A DNA stretch of 64,000 nucleotides from Sphingomonas sp. JUb134 (GTDB lineage: Bacteria; Pseudomonadota; Alphaproteobacteria; Sphingomonadales; Sphingomonadaceae), in the NCBI RefSeq assembly GCF_004341505.2, contig NZ_SLYP02000001.1, forward strand, positions 1,753,501-1,817,500. Direction: 5' to 3'. The position numbers were made by a program, and so were the translations under genes. Below are positions 39,014 through 48,614 of the stretch, in pieces. The notes below the pieces were generated by a model that was given only the letters and a program-made list of their open reading frames with translations, had not been told where the DNA came from and did no database searches. Within the stretch, counting starts at the first letter, position 1. Every line of letters starts with the position of its first letter.

Positions 39014-40402
39014 GTGGTGAGCGAGATGAATTCCCCCCAAGCTCCTGCCCCGGCTGACCGCACGGCGAGTCCGGCGAAGCCTTCGCTGGGTCGGATCGCT
39101 CTTTTTGCGACCGGCGATTTCGCCTGCAATCTCTACTGGCAGAGCCTCAGCTTCTTTCTGCTGTTCTTCTACACCGATGCGCTGCGGCTCTCGCCTGCGG
39201 TGGCCGGTATCGTGCTGCTGATCGGATCGGTGTGGGACGGGATCGCGGACCTGCTGGTCGGCATTCACGCCGAGCGCTCCCGCCGCGACTATCGCTGGTT
39301 CCTGAGCGCGGGGGCGATGCCGCTGGGGCTGGGGTTCGTGCTGCTGTACGTGGCGCCGCCGCTGGACGGCGCTGTCTTGATGGTGACCGTGCTGGCGATG
39401 CACCTTCTCTTCCGGGCGCTCTATGCCTTTGTGAACATTCCCTATTCGGCCATGACCGCGCGGATCACGGGCGACAGCGGGCAGCGGGCGCTGATTTCCG
39501 GTCTGCGCATGCTCTTCGGCACGGCGGCTGCTCTGGTGGTGGCGCTGGGGACCGAACGCATTGCGGCGATCCGGCCGGGAGGCTTGGGAGGGACGGAGGG
39601 GTATCTGACGGCGGCGCTGCTGTTCGGGCTCGTCGGCGCGGCGCTGCTGGTCGTCGTCGGTCGCGGATCGCCCGCCGCCTATGGCCAGGGGCAGGCGCGC
39701 GTCTCCATCCTCGCCGCGATGCGGGTGCTCGCCCGCAATCGCGCCTTCGTGACGCTCAACCTCGCGATGGCGGCGGTCGGCATGGCCGCGACGGCGCTCA
39801 CCCGGTCGGTACTCTATTATTTCAGCTATGTGGTGGGCGACAGCGCAGGCGGCCCGGCAGCGCTGGCGATGATGGGCTTTGCGGGCGCGCTCTTCGTACC
39901 GATGTGGATGGCGCTCGGCGTGCGGACCGGGATGCGTGGACTCTGGTTCGCTTCCGCCGTGCTCGGGACCGCTGCGGTCGGTGCATTCGCGGGAGCCGGT
40001 GGGTCGGATGCCTGGACGGCGCAGCTGTTCCTGGTGGTGATGCAGGCGGTGCTGGTCGGCTTCAACCTCGTGTTCTGGGCCATGCTGCCGGACACGGTGG
40101 AATATGGCGAGCACCGCGCCGGGGTGCGGGTGGAGGCGCTGGGTTTCGGCGTGTCGGCGCTGGTTCAGAAATTCGCGCTGGGGTTGGCCGCCGCCCTGAT
40201 GGGGCTCATCTACCAGCTGGTCGGCTATCATCCCGGCGCCGTGCAGACGGCGGAGACGGTGACGGGCATCCGGTGGGTGATGCTGGCGATGCCGGCCCTG
40301 TGCTTCGGCGCTTCGGCCGTCGTGATGTGGGCGAACCCGCTCCGGCGCGGAGCGCATGCGAAGATCGTCGCGGATCTTGCGTCACGCGCGAAGGAGAAGT
40401 GA
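39014..40402 (+). CDS. MFS sugar symporter of the GPH type
   Basis: A 462-residue transporter with twelve predicted helices, of the glycoside-pentoside-hexuronide:cation symporter family (MFS_2). Conserved pieces are FFYTDALRLSPAVAG in the first helices and GSVWDGIADLLVG. Start codons compete: GTG 39014, GTG 39017 and ATG 39026 are in frame, and none has a strong ribosome site. It converges with the GH3 gene and probably imports the disaccharide or short glucan released by the neighbouring hydrolases. Confidence 0.88.
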   Translation: MVSEMNSPQAPAPADRTASPAKPSLGRIALFATGDFACNLYWQSLSFFLLFFYTDALRLSPAVAGIVLLIGSVWDGIADLLVGIHAERSRRDYRWFLSAGAMPLGLGFVLLYVAPPLDGAVLMVTVLAMHLLFRALYAFVNIPYSAMTARITGDSGQRALISGLRMLFGTAAALVVALGTERIAAIRPGGLGGTEGYLTAALLFGLVGAALLVVVGRGSPAAYGQGQARVSILAAMRVLARNRAFVTLNLAMAAVGMAATALTRSVLYYFSYVVGDSAGGPAALAMMGFAGALFVPMWMALGVRTGMRGLWFASAVLGTAAVGAFAGAGGSDAWTAQLFLVVMQAVLVGFNLVFWAMLPDTVEYGEHRAGVRVEALGFGVSALVQKFALGLAAALMGLIYQLVGYHPGAVQTAETVTGIRWVMLAMPALCFGASAVVMWANPLRRGAHAKIVADLASRAKEK

Positions 40403-40435
40403 GGCACCGTGCCCCTGCTGCAGGAGCACGGTGCC
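40403..40435. terminator. Hairpin between symporter and GH3 stops
   Basis: Perfect 10-bp arms GGCACCGTGC and GCACGGTGCC around a 13-base loop, starting on the symporter stop codon. No T-run is present. Confidence 0.5.
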
Positions 40436-40446
40436 GGTGGCGCGCC

Positions 40447-42744
40447 TCAACCCTTGGTGAGGGTGAAGCCGCTTGAAACGCCTTCCGCTTCGGCGGAGGG
40501 CGCCACCCACAGGCGGAACAGCCCCGCCTCGACGGTCGGGCGGCCGTCGAGACCCAGGAACTGGAGGTCGGCGCGGGTGAGGGTGAAGCGCACCTCCTGC
40601 GATTGGCCGGGTTCGAGCTTGATCTTGCGATAGCCCTTCAACTCGCGGACCGGACGGGTGAGGCTGGCGGTCTGGTCGTGGATGTAGAGCTGGACCACTT
40701 CCTCGGCGGTACGCGTGCCGCGGTTGGTGATCGTCGCCCGCACCGTCAGCGTGCCATCCCAGGCAAGCGTGCCGCCGCCCAGGTCGAGGTCCGAATATTC
40801 GATCCGGCCGTAAGTGAGCCCATGTCCGAACGGGAAGCGGGCTGCGTTGGACGCCTCGCGGTAGTGCGTCTTGTAGGGCTGGAGCGGCCCCGCTGGATTG
40901 GGGCGCCCCGTGCGCTTGTGCGCGTAGTAATAGGGCACTTGTCCCGGCACCTGCGGGAAGCTGACCGGAAGGCGTGCGGAAGGACCCTCGCGCCCGAACA
41001 GGATGTCGGCGGTGGCGGGGCCGCTCTCGGAGCCCAGGAACCAGGTCACCAGGATCGCCGGGGCGGCGAGCACTGCCCCTTCGAGCGCAAGCGCGCGGCC
41101 GTTCTTAAGCAGCACCACGATCGGCTTGCCGGTCTTGGCGACGGCTTCGGCCAGGGCCTGTTGCGCCGGCGGGATCACCACCAGGTTGCGCGACTGCGCC
41201 TCGCCCGACATGTCCTGGCTCTCGCCGATCGCGAGCACGACGATGTCGGCGGCATTCGCGGCGGCGATCGCAGCCTCGATGCCGCCGGGCAGCGGGGCGG
41301 TCACTCCGGAGCCTGCCGTTGCCGTCACCAGCGACGGATCCGCTATCGCCTGGCGCACGCCGGTCAGCAGGTCGACCGCCTCCGCATCGGAGCCATAGAC
41401 GTTCCACGGGCCGATCAGGTCGTGCTTTCCTTCTGCGAAGGGGCCGATCAGCGCGATCCGCTTGCCGGAACGGGGCAGGGGAAGTAGGTCGCCCTCGTTC
41501 TTCAAGAGCACGATCGAGCGGCGCGCAGCCTCCCGCGCCACGGCCAGATTTCCGGCGCTGCGCACCCGCGCCTTTTCGCGGCGCGGGTCGATGCGACGGA
41601 ACGGGTCGTCGAACAGGCCAAGACGCACCTTGAGCGCCAGCACGCGGCGGACCGCCTGGTCGAGTCGCGCCATCGGCACCTCGCCCGCGGCAACCAGCGA
41701 CGGCAGGTGCTGCATGTAGAAGCCGCTCTGCATGCTCATGTCGACTCCCGCGAGGAAGGCGAGCTTCGTCGCCTCCCGCGCATCGGCGGCAAAGCCGTGG
41801 TCGATCAACTCCATGTCGCCGGTGTAGTCGGACACGACCAAGCCGTCGAAACCCCACTCCTTGCGCAACACGTCGTCCAGCAGCCAGGGATTGGCGGTTG
41901 CCGGGACGCCGGACAGTTCGTTGAACGAGGCCATGACCGTGCCGGAGCCTGCGTCGAAGGCGGCCTGGAAGGGCGGGAAGTAGATCTCGCGCAACGTGCG
42001 CTCGGAGACGTCGACCGCTCCGTAGTCGAGCCCGGCCTCCGCTGCGCCATAGGCGGCGAAATGCTTGGCGCACGACATCACGGAATCATTGGCCCACAAG
42101 GATTTCCCCTGGAAACCGCGCACGCGCGCCGTCGCCATGTCGCGGCCGAGCCGTACGTCTTCGCCGGAACCCTCGACTCCGCGACCCCAGCGGGCGTCGC
42201 GGGCGACGTCGACCATCGGCGCGAAGGTCCAGTCGATGCCGGCGGCGGCCGCCTCGATCGCCGCGACCCGTGCGGCCTTCTCGACCAGCTCCGGCTCGAA
42301 GCTTGCCGCCTCCGCGAGCGGTACCGGGAAGACGGTGCGAAAGCCGTGGATGACGTCTGCCGCGAACAGCAGCGGGATCTTCAGGCGGGATTCGCGGACT
42401 GCCACACGCTGCATCTGGCGCGCCATTTCGGCACCATTGCCGTTGAAGACGCCGCCCAGCCGCCCGGCCCGGGTCTGGGCGAGCTGGGCATCGAAGGTGC
42501 CGTTGGACGCCGCGGGGTTCAGCGCGTTGGCCGCGCCGCCGGCCCATGCCGCAGCCATCAGCGTCAGCTGTCCGGCCTTTTCCTCGACCGTCATCTTTCC
42601 GATCAGAGCCTCGACGGAAGCGGGAAGCCCCTGGCTTTCGGCCGCGACCGTCCGCAGCAGTGCATGCGCGGGGCTCGCGCGCCAAGCGGTCAGCGCGGCC
42701 GCTCCCATCACCATCGCACGCCTGGAAATGCGCAGGTCGTTCAT
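40447..42744 (-). CDS. Family GH3 beta-glucosidase
   Basis: A 765-residue exported glycosidase. It begins MNDLRISRRAMVM, with a twin-arginine signal ending near PAHA. The GH3 N-terminal barrel contains KHFAAYGAAEAG and the nucleophile region GLVVSDYTGDM (Asp in SDY). The GH3 C-terminal domain and a fibronectin III-like domain (from about KGYRKIKLEPGQSQEV) follow. The start has GGAGG seven bases upstream. It is divergent from lacI across a perfect operator-like palindrome. It probably removes terminal glucose from oligosaccharides in the periplasm. Confidence 0.95.
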   Translation of the reverse strand: MNDLRISRRAMVMGAAALTAWRASPAHALLRTVAAESQGLPASVEALIGKMTVEEKAGQLTLMAAAWAGGAANALNPAASNGTFDAQLAQTRAGRLGGVFNGNGAEMARQMQRVAVRESRLKIPLLFAADVIHGFRTVFPVPLAEAASFEPELVEKAARVAAIEAAAAGIDWTFAPMVDVARDARWGRGVEGSGEDVRLGRDMATARVRGFQGKSLWANDSVMSCAKHFAAYGAAEAGLDYGAVDVSERTLREIYFPPFQAAFDAGSGTVMASFNELSGVPATANPWLLDDVLRKEWGFDGLVVSDYTGDMELIDHGFAADAREATKLAFLAGVDMSMQSGFYMQHLPSLVAAGEVPMARLDQAVRRVLALKVRLGLFDDPFRRIDPRREKARVRSAGNLAVAREAARRSIVLLKNEGDLLPLPRSGKRIALIGPFAEGKHDLIGPWNVYGSDAEAVDLLTGVRQAIADPSLVTATAGSGVTAPLPGGIEAAIAAANAADIVVLAIGESQDMSGEAQSRNLVVIPPAQQALAEAVAKTGKPIVVLLKNGRALALEGAVLAAPAILVTWFLGSESGPATADILFGREGPSARLPVSFPQVPGQVPYYYAHKRTGRPNPAGPLQPYKTHYREASNAARFPFGHGLTYGRIEYSDLDLGGGTLAWDGTLTVRATITNRGTRTAEEVVQLYIHDQTASLTRPVRELKGYRKIKLEPGQSQEVRFTLTRADLQFLGLDGRPTVEAGLFRLWVAPSAEAEGVSSGFTLTKG

Positions 42745-42825
42745 CAGAAATCCTCCCGGAAAATGTCGTTCCACCGCGGCTGTGGCCCGGCTTGTTTCGC
42801 CTTCTTGCCCACCGCGTCAAATTGA

Positions 42826-42839
42826 TGTAACCGGTTACA
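42826..42839. promoter_or_regulatory. LacI-type operator TGTAACCGGTTACA
   Basis: A perfect 14-bp palindrome with a central CG, the form bound by many LacI-family sugar regulators. It lies in the 180-base gap between the divergent GH3 and lacI genes, 82 bases before the GH3 start and 85 before lacI, so it can control both. No other copy was noticed in the window. Confidence 0.75.
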
Positions 42840-42924
42840 CATACAGTGATCAGCGGCGCAACAGCAAGCCGTTGGCGGGACCGGAAGTGCCGGTCTGGGT
42901 TTTGGAAGGACGTCGGGAAGGGCA

Positions 42925-43953
42925 ATGGCGCACGCCACCATCCGTGATGTGGCTCGGGAGGCGGACGTCTCCGTTGCCTCCGTTTCGCGCGTCCTCAACG
43001 GACACAGCAACGTCCGGCCGGCGGTGCGCGAGCGCGTGCAGGCCGTTGCGGCGGCCCTCGGCTACGTCCCGCACGCGGGCGCCCGTAACCTTAGCCTGGC
43101 GCGCACGAACGCCATCGGCGTCATGCTCCCGGATCTCCACGGTGAATTCTTTTCCGAAACCGCGCGCGGCATCGACAGCGAGGCGTCGACGCGCGGGCTG
43201 CAACTGCTGCTCTCCAACGCGCATACGAACCCTGCGCGTGCGATCGAGACGCTGCGTACGATGCGCGGGCGCGTCGATGGCGTCATCATCATGGCGCCGG
43301 ACCTCGATCCCGAGCAGTTGTTCGAGCATCTGCCGCCGAGCCTCCCCGCCGTGCTGATCAACTGCCCGGGGAATGTTGGGGGCCGCGCCGAACTGCGGGT
43401 GGATAATGTCGCCGGCGCCGAGGCGATGGTGGACCATCTGGTGTCCACGGGACGCCGCCGGATCGTCCACCTGTCGGGGCCGGAAGGGAACTCCGAGGCG
43501 CAGGCGCGTATCGCGGGTTATCGGGCGGCAATGGCGCGCCACGGGCTCGTGCCGCGGATCCTGCCCGGCGACTTCTTCGAGGGGGCGGGTACTGCTGCTG
43601 CGGAAGCGCTGCTTAGCGAACTCGATGGCCGGGAGGCGCCCGACGCGCTGTTCGCGGCCAATGACATGATGGCGATCGGCGCGATGATGCGCCTTCGCCG
43701 CGCCGGGGTCGCCGTACCCGGGCGCATCGCAATTGCCGGCTTCGACGATGTGCCGCTCGCGCGGCTGATCTCGCCGGCTCTCACCACCATGCGCGTCGGC
43801 ATCGCCGGAATCGGCGCGCGTGCGGTCGTCCGGCTGGCAGCACTGATCGCGGGAGGGCTCGACCATGCGGTCGAACCGCGAACTCCCGAACTGATCGTGC
43901 GCGAAACCAGCGGGCCGGCCATCAACACAGAACAACCGGCAGGCAGGGAATAA
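42925..43953 (+). CDS. LacI-family transcriptional regulator
   Basis: A 342-residue regulator. The N-terminal helix-turn-helix TIRDVAREADVSVASVSRVLN is complete, followed by the hinge helix region (ARNLSLARTNAIG) and a periplasmic-binding-protein-like sensor domain ending in PRTPELIVRETSG. It is upstream of the TonB receptor by ten bases and divergent from GH3, so it most likely represses the glycan locus until an oligosaccharide binds. The inducer is unknown. Confidence 0.95.
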   Translation: MAHATIRDVAREADVSVASVSRVLNGHSNVRPAVRERVQAVAAALGYVPHAGARNLSLARTNAIGVMLPDLHGEFFSETARGIDSEASTRGLQLLLSNAHTNPARAIETLRTMRGRVDGVIIMAPDLDPEQLFEHLPPSLPAVLINCPGNVGGRAELRVDNVAGAEAMVDHLVSTGRRRIVHLSGPEGNSEAQARIAGYRAAMARHGLVPRILPGDFFEGAGTAAAEALLSELDGREAPDALFAANDMMAIGAMMRLRRAGVAVPGRIAIAGFDDVPLARLISPALTTMRVGIAGIGARAVVRLAALIAGGLDHAVEPRTPELIVRETSGPAINTEQPAGRE

Positions 43954-43963
43954 GGGCAAAATC

Positions 43964-46900
43964 ATGAGTAGGACCAAGGCTTTGCGGCTAGCGCTCGCGG
44001 GCGCGACGATGCTGGCGGCCAGCACGGCAGTGATTACGCCGGCAGCGGCACAGGTCGGGCAGGCATCGCTGCGCGGCACCATCACCGCCCCCGCGGACAA
44101 TCCCGTGGTGGAGGTCACCGTCGTCGAGGTCTCGACCGGCTTCCGGCGGACCGTGGTCGCGGGCGCGGACGGCAGCTACAACTTCGCGTCGCTGCGGGCG
44201 GGCACCTACCGGCTCGAGATCAAGCTGCAGAACGGCACCCGCAACTCCGACAACTTCACCCTCAACGTCGGTCAGAACGCAGGCCTGGACCTCGACCTGA
44301 GCGCCGACCAGGGCGCCGGGGCTCCGGCAGCCGAGCAGCCGCAGGACGGCGGAGGGGCCGTCGATACGGCGGATACCAGCGGTGACGTGATCGTGACGGG
44401 CAGCCGCCTGCGCTCGCTGACCGGCGGGCAGGTGGGCATCAACATCACCACCCGGCTGATCGAGCAGCTGCCGCAGAACAGCCGCAACTTCCTCGCCTTC
44501 GCCGATCTGGCGCCCGGCGTCCGCTTCATCGAGAGCTCGGACGGCTCCTCGCGCATCCAGGGCGGCGCACAGGGCAGCAACTCCGTCAACGTGTTCATCG
44601 ACGGCGTCAGCCAGAAGGACTATGTCCTGCGTGGCGGTCTGACGGGCCAGGACTCGTCGCCGGGCAATCCGTTCCCGCAGCTCGCGATCGGCGAGTATCA
44701 GGTGATCTCCTCCAACTACAAGGCGGAGTTCGACCAGGTCGGATCGGTAGCGATCACCGCCACGACCAAGTCGGGTACCAACGAGTTCCACGGCGAAGGC
44801 TTCTTCGACTACACCGACGAGAGCCTGCGCGACCGTCGCCCGACCGAAATCTATCCGACCAAGATCGACAAGGTGAAGACGACCGACAAGCAGTTCGGCG
44901 TCGCGCTGGGCGGTCCGATCGTGAAGGACCTCGCGCACTTCTTCGTGAGCTACGAAGGCAAGCGGCGTGAAGTGCCGGTCGACGTTCTGCCTGCAAACGG
45001 CATCTCGGTCGACAGCCTGCCGGAGCAGTATCGCGACCAGTTCGGTACCTACAGCTCCACCTTCAAGCAGGATCTGTATTTCGGCAAGATCGACATCACG
45101 CCGACCGACAGCGATCTGCTTGAATTCACGGGCAAGTACCGCAACGAATCCGGCCTGCAGATCAGCAACGGCATCGCGGCCTATTCGACTGCGACGCTGA
45201 GCAAGGTCGAGGAAATCCGCGGCACCGCCCGTTGGCAGCATACTGCCGACAACTGGATCAACGACTTCCGCGTTGGCTACGAGGATGTGAGCTGGGCGCC
45301 GCGGCCCGCGACGGACGGCATCAGCCAGCAGTTCCGCCGTTCCGAGGTGAACGGTAGTTCGATCAACACCTACAACCTGTTCCGCATCGGTGCGGGCCTG
45401 AACTTCCAGGACAAGGGCCAGACCGGCTGGACCGTCCAGAACGACTTCACCTGGACCGGCTTCGACGGCCACACGATCAAGGCCGGCGTGAAGAGCAAGT
45501 GGGTCAAGCTCAATACGCTTGAGCAGAACCTCCTCAACCCGCTCTACAGCTACGACCTCAACCTTCCGGTCGCGGACGGCTTCAACGACGACATCCCGTA
45601 CCAGCTTCAGTTCGGTGCGGTCGGTTCGCTCGGCGACCCGCGCATCCGTTCGAAGAACTGGCAGCTCGGCCTGTACCTTCAGGACGACTGGGACGTCACC
45701 GACCGGCTGACGCTGAACCTGGGCCTGCGCTGGGACTACGAGCGGACGCCGGCGTTCCTCAACTATGTCACCCCGGACGAGGATCTGACGGCGATCTCGC
45801 CGGAGAACTACCCGAACCTCATCAACGCCGACTACGACATCAACGATTATATCTCGAACGGGAACAATCGTAAGGCGTTCAAGGGCGCCTGGCAGCCGCG
45901 CGTGGGCTTCACCTATCGCTTCGACGAGGCGGGCCGCTTCTCGGTGTTCGGCGGCTACGGCCGGTCCTACGACCGCAACCAGTTCGACTTCCTGCAGCAG
46001 GAGCTGGCCACCGGCCGCTTCCAGCGTCGCACCTTCCTGTTCCAGGGTGCCGACACGCAGAACCCGTGCCTGCCGACCAATCCGGTCTGCATCGCCTGGG
46101 ATCCAGCATATCTGACGGAAGAAGGCCGTCAGCAGCTGGCGGCGCGCGGCACGGCGGGCGGGCGCGAGTTCCGCTTCATCAACAACGACCTGAAGGTTCC
46201 GTACTCGGATCAGTTCAGCCTCGGCCTGCGCGGCCGGTTCCAGCCGGTCGAGCTGGAAGTCGGCTATACCCGCATCGTCAGCAAGGACGGCTTCGTCTAC
46301 CTGCAGGGCAATCGTCGCCCGGACGGCTCGTTCTTCGCACCGTCCCCGACCACGGGCGCGCCACAGGGTCCTGGCAACTTCTCGCCGGCCGGTTACGGGT
46401 CGATCATCATCGGCGACAACGGGCTCGAGACGAAGGCGGACTCGGCATACGTCAAGCTGACCAAGGTCTATTCGGCTGAGTCGCCGTGGAGCCTGGATGC
46501 GACCTACACCTACACCGAGGCGGAGGATAACCGCCCGAACGGGGACCAGGCCGCATACTTCCTGCTCGATTTCCCGAGTGCGGCCGATTACCCGTTCGTT
46601 CGCTCCGGTGCCGTGCCGCGGCATCGCTTCGTGGTGGCGGGCAGCGTCGATCTGCCGATCGACATGTCGATCTCCGCGAAGTTTCAGATCGAATCGCCGA
46701 CCTACCTGCGGGCGCTGGTCGATCGGGCGGATCCGTATGAACGCGTGATCGTCGGTGCAGAGGCGCTGGGTTCGGGCGATCGTTGGGGCCGTCGCCAGCT
46801 CGACCTGGCGATCACCAAGTACGTGCCGCTCAACTTCCTGTATGATCAGGCGCGTCTTCGCTTCCGGCTCGACATCATCAACCTGATGAACGACCGCAAC

Positions 46901-47038
46901 TATGTCGACTTCAACAACAGCCCGGACGACACGACGCGGACCCCTGGTTCGCCGAGCGTCTATCGCGAGCGTTCCACCTACAGCATCGGCGGGAACCCGC
47001 CGCGCACGGTGAAGCTCTCCGCGGGCTTCTCCTTCTAA
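43964..47038 (+). CDS. TonB-dependent receptor with carboxypeptidase-like N-terminal domain
   Basis: A 1024-residue outer-membrane receptor of the Oar/CarboxypepD_reg type. A signal peptide (about 28 residues) is followed by a beta-sandwich domain (about 35-105, RGTITAPADNPVVEVTVVEV), an Asp/Gln-rich linker, the plug (VIVTGSRL, then NVFIDGVSQKD) and a large barrel ending in aromatic residues (AGFSF). Members import large glycans or bind cell-surface polymers. It is ten bases after lacI, so transcription is probably shared. The ligand is inferred from its glycosidase neighbours. Confidence 0.93.
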   Translation: MSRTKALRLALAGATMLAASTAVITPAAAQVGQASLRGTITAPADNPVVEVTVVEVSTGFRRTVVAGADGSYNFASLRAGTYRLEIKLQNGTRNSDNFTLNVGQNAGLDLDLSADQGAGAPAAEQPQDGGGAVDTADTSGDVIVTGSRLRSLTGGQVGINITTRLIEQLPQNSRNFLAFADLAPGVRFIESSDGSSRIQGGAQGSNSVNVFIDGVSQKDYVLRGGLTGQDSSPGNPFPQLAIGEYQVISSNYKAEFDQVGSVAITATTKSGTNEFHGEGFFDYTDESLRDRRPTEIYPTKIDKVKTTDKQFGVALGGPIVKDLAHFFVSYEGKRREVPVDVLPANGISVDSLPEQYRDQFGTYSSTFKQDLYFGKIDITPTDSDLLEFTGKYRNESGLQISNGIAAYSTATLSKVEEIRGTARWQHTADNWINDFRVGYEDVSWAPRPATDGISQQFRRSEVNGSSINTYNLFRIGAGLNFQDKGQTGWTVQNDFTWTGFDGHTIKAGVKSKWVKLNTLEQNLLNPLYSYDLNLPVADGFNDDIPYQLQFGAVGSLGDPRIRSKNWQLGLYLQDDWDVTDRLTLNLGLRWDYERTPAFLNYVTPDEDLTAISPENYPNLINADYDINDYISNGNNRKAFKGAWQPRVGFTYRFDEAGRFSVFGGYGRSYDRNQFDFLQQELATGRFQRRTFLFQGADTQNPCLPTNPVCIAWDPAYLTEEGRQQLAARGTAGGREFRFINNDLKVPYSDQFSLGLRGRFQPVELEVGYTRIVSKDGFVYLQGNRRPDGSFFAPSPTTGAPQGPGNFSPAGYGSIIIGDNGLETKADSAYVKLTKVYSAESPWSLDATYTYTEAEDNRPNGDQAAYFLLDFPSAADYPFVRSGAVPRHRFVVAGSVDLPIDMSISAKFQIESPTYLRALVDRADPYERVIVGAEALGSGDRWGRRQLDLAITKYVPLNFLYDQARLRFRLDIINLMNDRNYVDFNNSPDDTTRTPGSPSVYRERSTYSIGGNPPRTVKLSAGFSF

Positions 47039-47049
47039 CTCTCCCTGCT

Positions 47050-47085
47050 CTGGCGGGTGGTGCTGTCGCGCCGCCCGCCAGTTTT
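47050..47085 (+). terminator. Hairpin terminator after the TonB receptor
   Basis: CTGGCGGG (47050-47057) and CCCGCCAG (47074-47081) followed by TTTT. It lies between the receptor and the glucanase gene, so it may partly reduce read-through into the latter. Confidence 0.65.
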
Positions 47086-47113
47086 GTTGCTCCGCGTTTG
47101 TGAAAGGTGTCTC

Positions 47114-48586
47114 ATGCTCGACCGGCGACAGCTTCTTCTGGCCGGGGCGAGTGGCGCGACAGGCCTGCTGGCGGGCTGTGCGCAGACGGAGCGCCTGCTG
47201 AGCGCGGCGCTGGGGCCGCTTCCGACGCCCGTGCCCGAGGACGGCGTCGAACTGCCGAGGCTGGTTGCCGAAATCCAGCAGCGCACCTTTCGATATTTCT
47301 GGGAAACTACCGATCCCAAGACCGGTCTTGCGCCGGATCGCTGGCCGACCCCCTCGTTTGCGTCGATCGCGGCAGTGGGGTTTGCGCTGACCGCCTATCC
47401 GATCGGCGTCGTGCATGGTTGGGTGACGCGAGCCGCGGCGCGCACGCGTACGCTGGCGACGCTCGAATTCTTTGCCGACGCGCCGCAAGGACCGGGCGAA
47501 ACCGGGTTCAGCGGCTACAAGGGCTTCTTCTACCACTTCCTGGGCGTGACCAGGGGGCATCGCTTCGCCCGAGCAGAGCTTTCGACCGTCGACACGGCGC
47601 TGCTCCTGGGCGGCATTCTCTTCGCTCAAAGCTGGTTCGACGGCGATCATCCCGACGAAGTGCGCATCCGCGCGCTCGCAGACCAAATCTATGCCGCGGT
47701 CGAGTGGAACTGGATCACCCCGCGGGCACCGTTCCTGTCGATGGGCTGGCACCCGGAGAGCGGTTTCATCCGCCACGACTGGGAAATCTACAACGAGGGC
47801 ATGCTCCTCTACGTGCTGGCGCTAGGCTCCCCCACCCATGCGTTGCCGGCGGAGACCTGGGATGCATGGTCGCAACAGTTCGAACCCAGCTGGACGGGGC
47901 GCTTCGGCGGCGACCCCTATCTGCACTTCGCCCCCATGTTCGGGCACCAATACAGCCACGTCTGGATCGACTTCCGCGGCATCCGCGACACCTACATGAC
48001 AGGCAAGGACCTCGACTATTTCGAGAACAGCCGCCGGGCGACCTATGCGCAGCGCGCCTACGCTGCCGACAACCCCGCCGGCTGGACCGGCTATAGCGCG
48101 GACGTGTGGGGGCTGACCGCGTGCGATGGCCCGGGTGACTTCAAGGTGCGCCTCGACGGACGGGAGCGGGAGTTCTTCAGCTATTCCGCCCGCGGTCCGG
48201 GCGACCGGGACGATGGTACGCTGGCGCCAACGGCCGCCCTGGGATCGATCGCCTTCGCGCCCGAGATCGTCGTGCCGGCGGTGGAGGCGATGCACGCCCG
48301 CTATGGCGCGGCCATCTATGGGAAATACGGCTTCCTCGATGCGTTCAACCCGACGATGACCGCGCCGAACGTGGGGCTGAAGCACGGCAAGGTCGTGCCC
48401 GGCGTCGGCTGGGTCGATGTCGACTATCTCGGCATCGACCAGGGGCCGATCGTCTGCATGATCGAGAATTGGCGTTCCGGCCTCATCTGGAAGACCATGC
48501 AGAAGAACCCGCACATCCGCCGCGGGCTTGAGCGGGCGGGCTTCACCGGCGGCTGGCTCTCCGCAGCCGGAGGGGCCGGCGCCTAG
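47114..48586 (+). CDS. Glucoamylase-family (GH144-type) lipoprotein glycoside hydrolase
   Basis: A 490-residue exported enzyme. It starts MLDRRQLLLAG and has a lipobox (LLAGC), with a twin-arginine-like leader. The body matches the PF10091 glucoamylase family with an (alpha/alpha)6 barrel: RTFRYFWETTDPKTGLAPDR, FSGYKGFFYHFL, MGWHPESGFI, and the C-terminal LKHGKVVPGVGWVDVDYLGIDQGP. Characterised members in CAZy family GH144 are endo-beta-1,2-glucanases, so cutting of beta-1,2-glucan is the leading guess. It follows the TonB receptor and shares the locus with GH3 and a symporter. The substrate is not proven by sequence. Confidence 0.8.
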   Translation: MLDRRQLLLAGASGATGLLAGCAQTERLLSAALGPLPTPVPEDGVELPRLVAEIQQRTFRYFWETTDPKTGLAPDRWPTPSFASIAAVGFALTAYPIGVVHGWVTRAAARTRTLATLEFFADAPQGPGETGFSGYKGFFYHFLGVTRGHRFARAELSTVDTALLLGGILFAQSWFDGDHPDEVRIRALADQIYAAVEWNWITPRAPFLSMGWHPESGFIRHDWEIYNEGMLLYVLALGSPTHALPAETWDAWSQQFEPSWTGRFGGDPYLHFAPMFGHQYSHVWIDFRGIRDTYMTGKDLDYFENSRRATYAQRAYAADNPAGWTGYSADVWGLTACDGPGDFKVRLDGREREFFSYSARGPGDRDDGTLAPTAALGSIAFAPEIVVPAVEAMHARYGAAIYGKYGFLDAFNPTMTAPNVGLKHGKVVPGVGWVDVDYLGIDQGPIVCMIENWRSGLIWKTMQKNPHIRRGLERAGFTGGWLSAAGGAGA

Positions 48587-48606
48587 CTTTTGCTGGAGGC
48601 GCCGGC
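48575..48606. terminator. Hairpin at the end of the glucanase gene
   Basis: GCCGGCGCC and GGCGCCGGC (9 bp) enclose the stop codon region; a CTTTTG lies in the loop. It sits between converging genes. Confidence 0.4.
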
Positions 48607-48614
48607 GGAGCGGC

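Noticed and set aside
43988..47776. A 1262-codon open frame on the minus strand
   Set aside because: It is antisense to the TonB receptor and the glucanase start. It has no recognisable domain and is Arg/Ala/Val-rich as expected from GC-rich codon bias.
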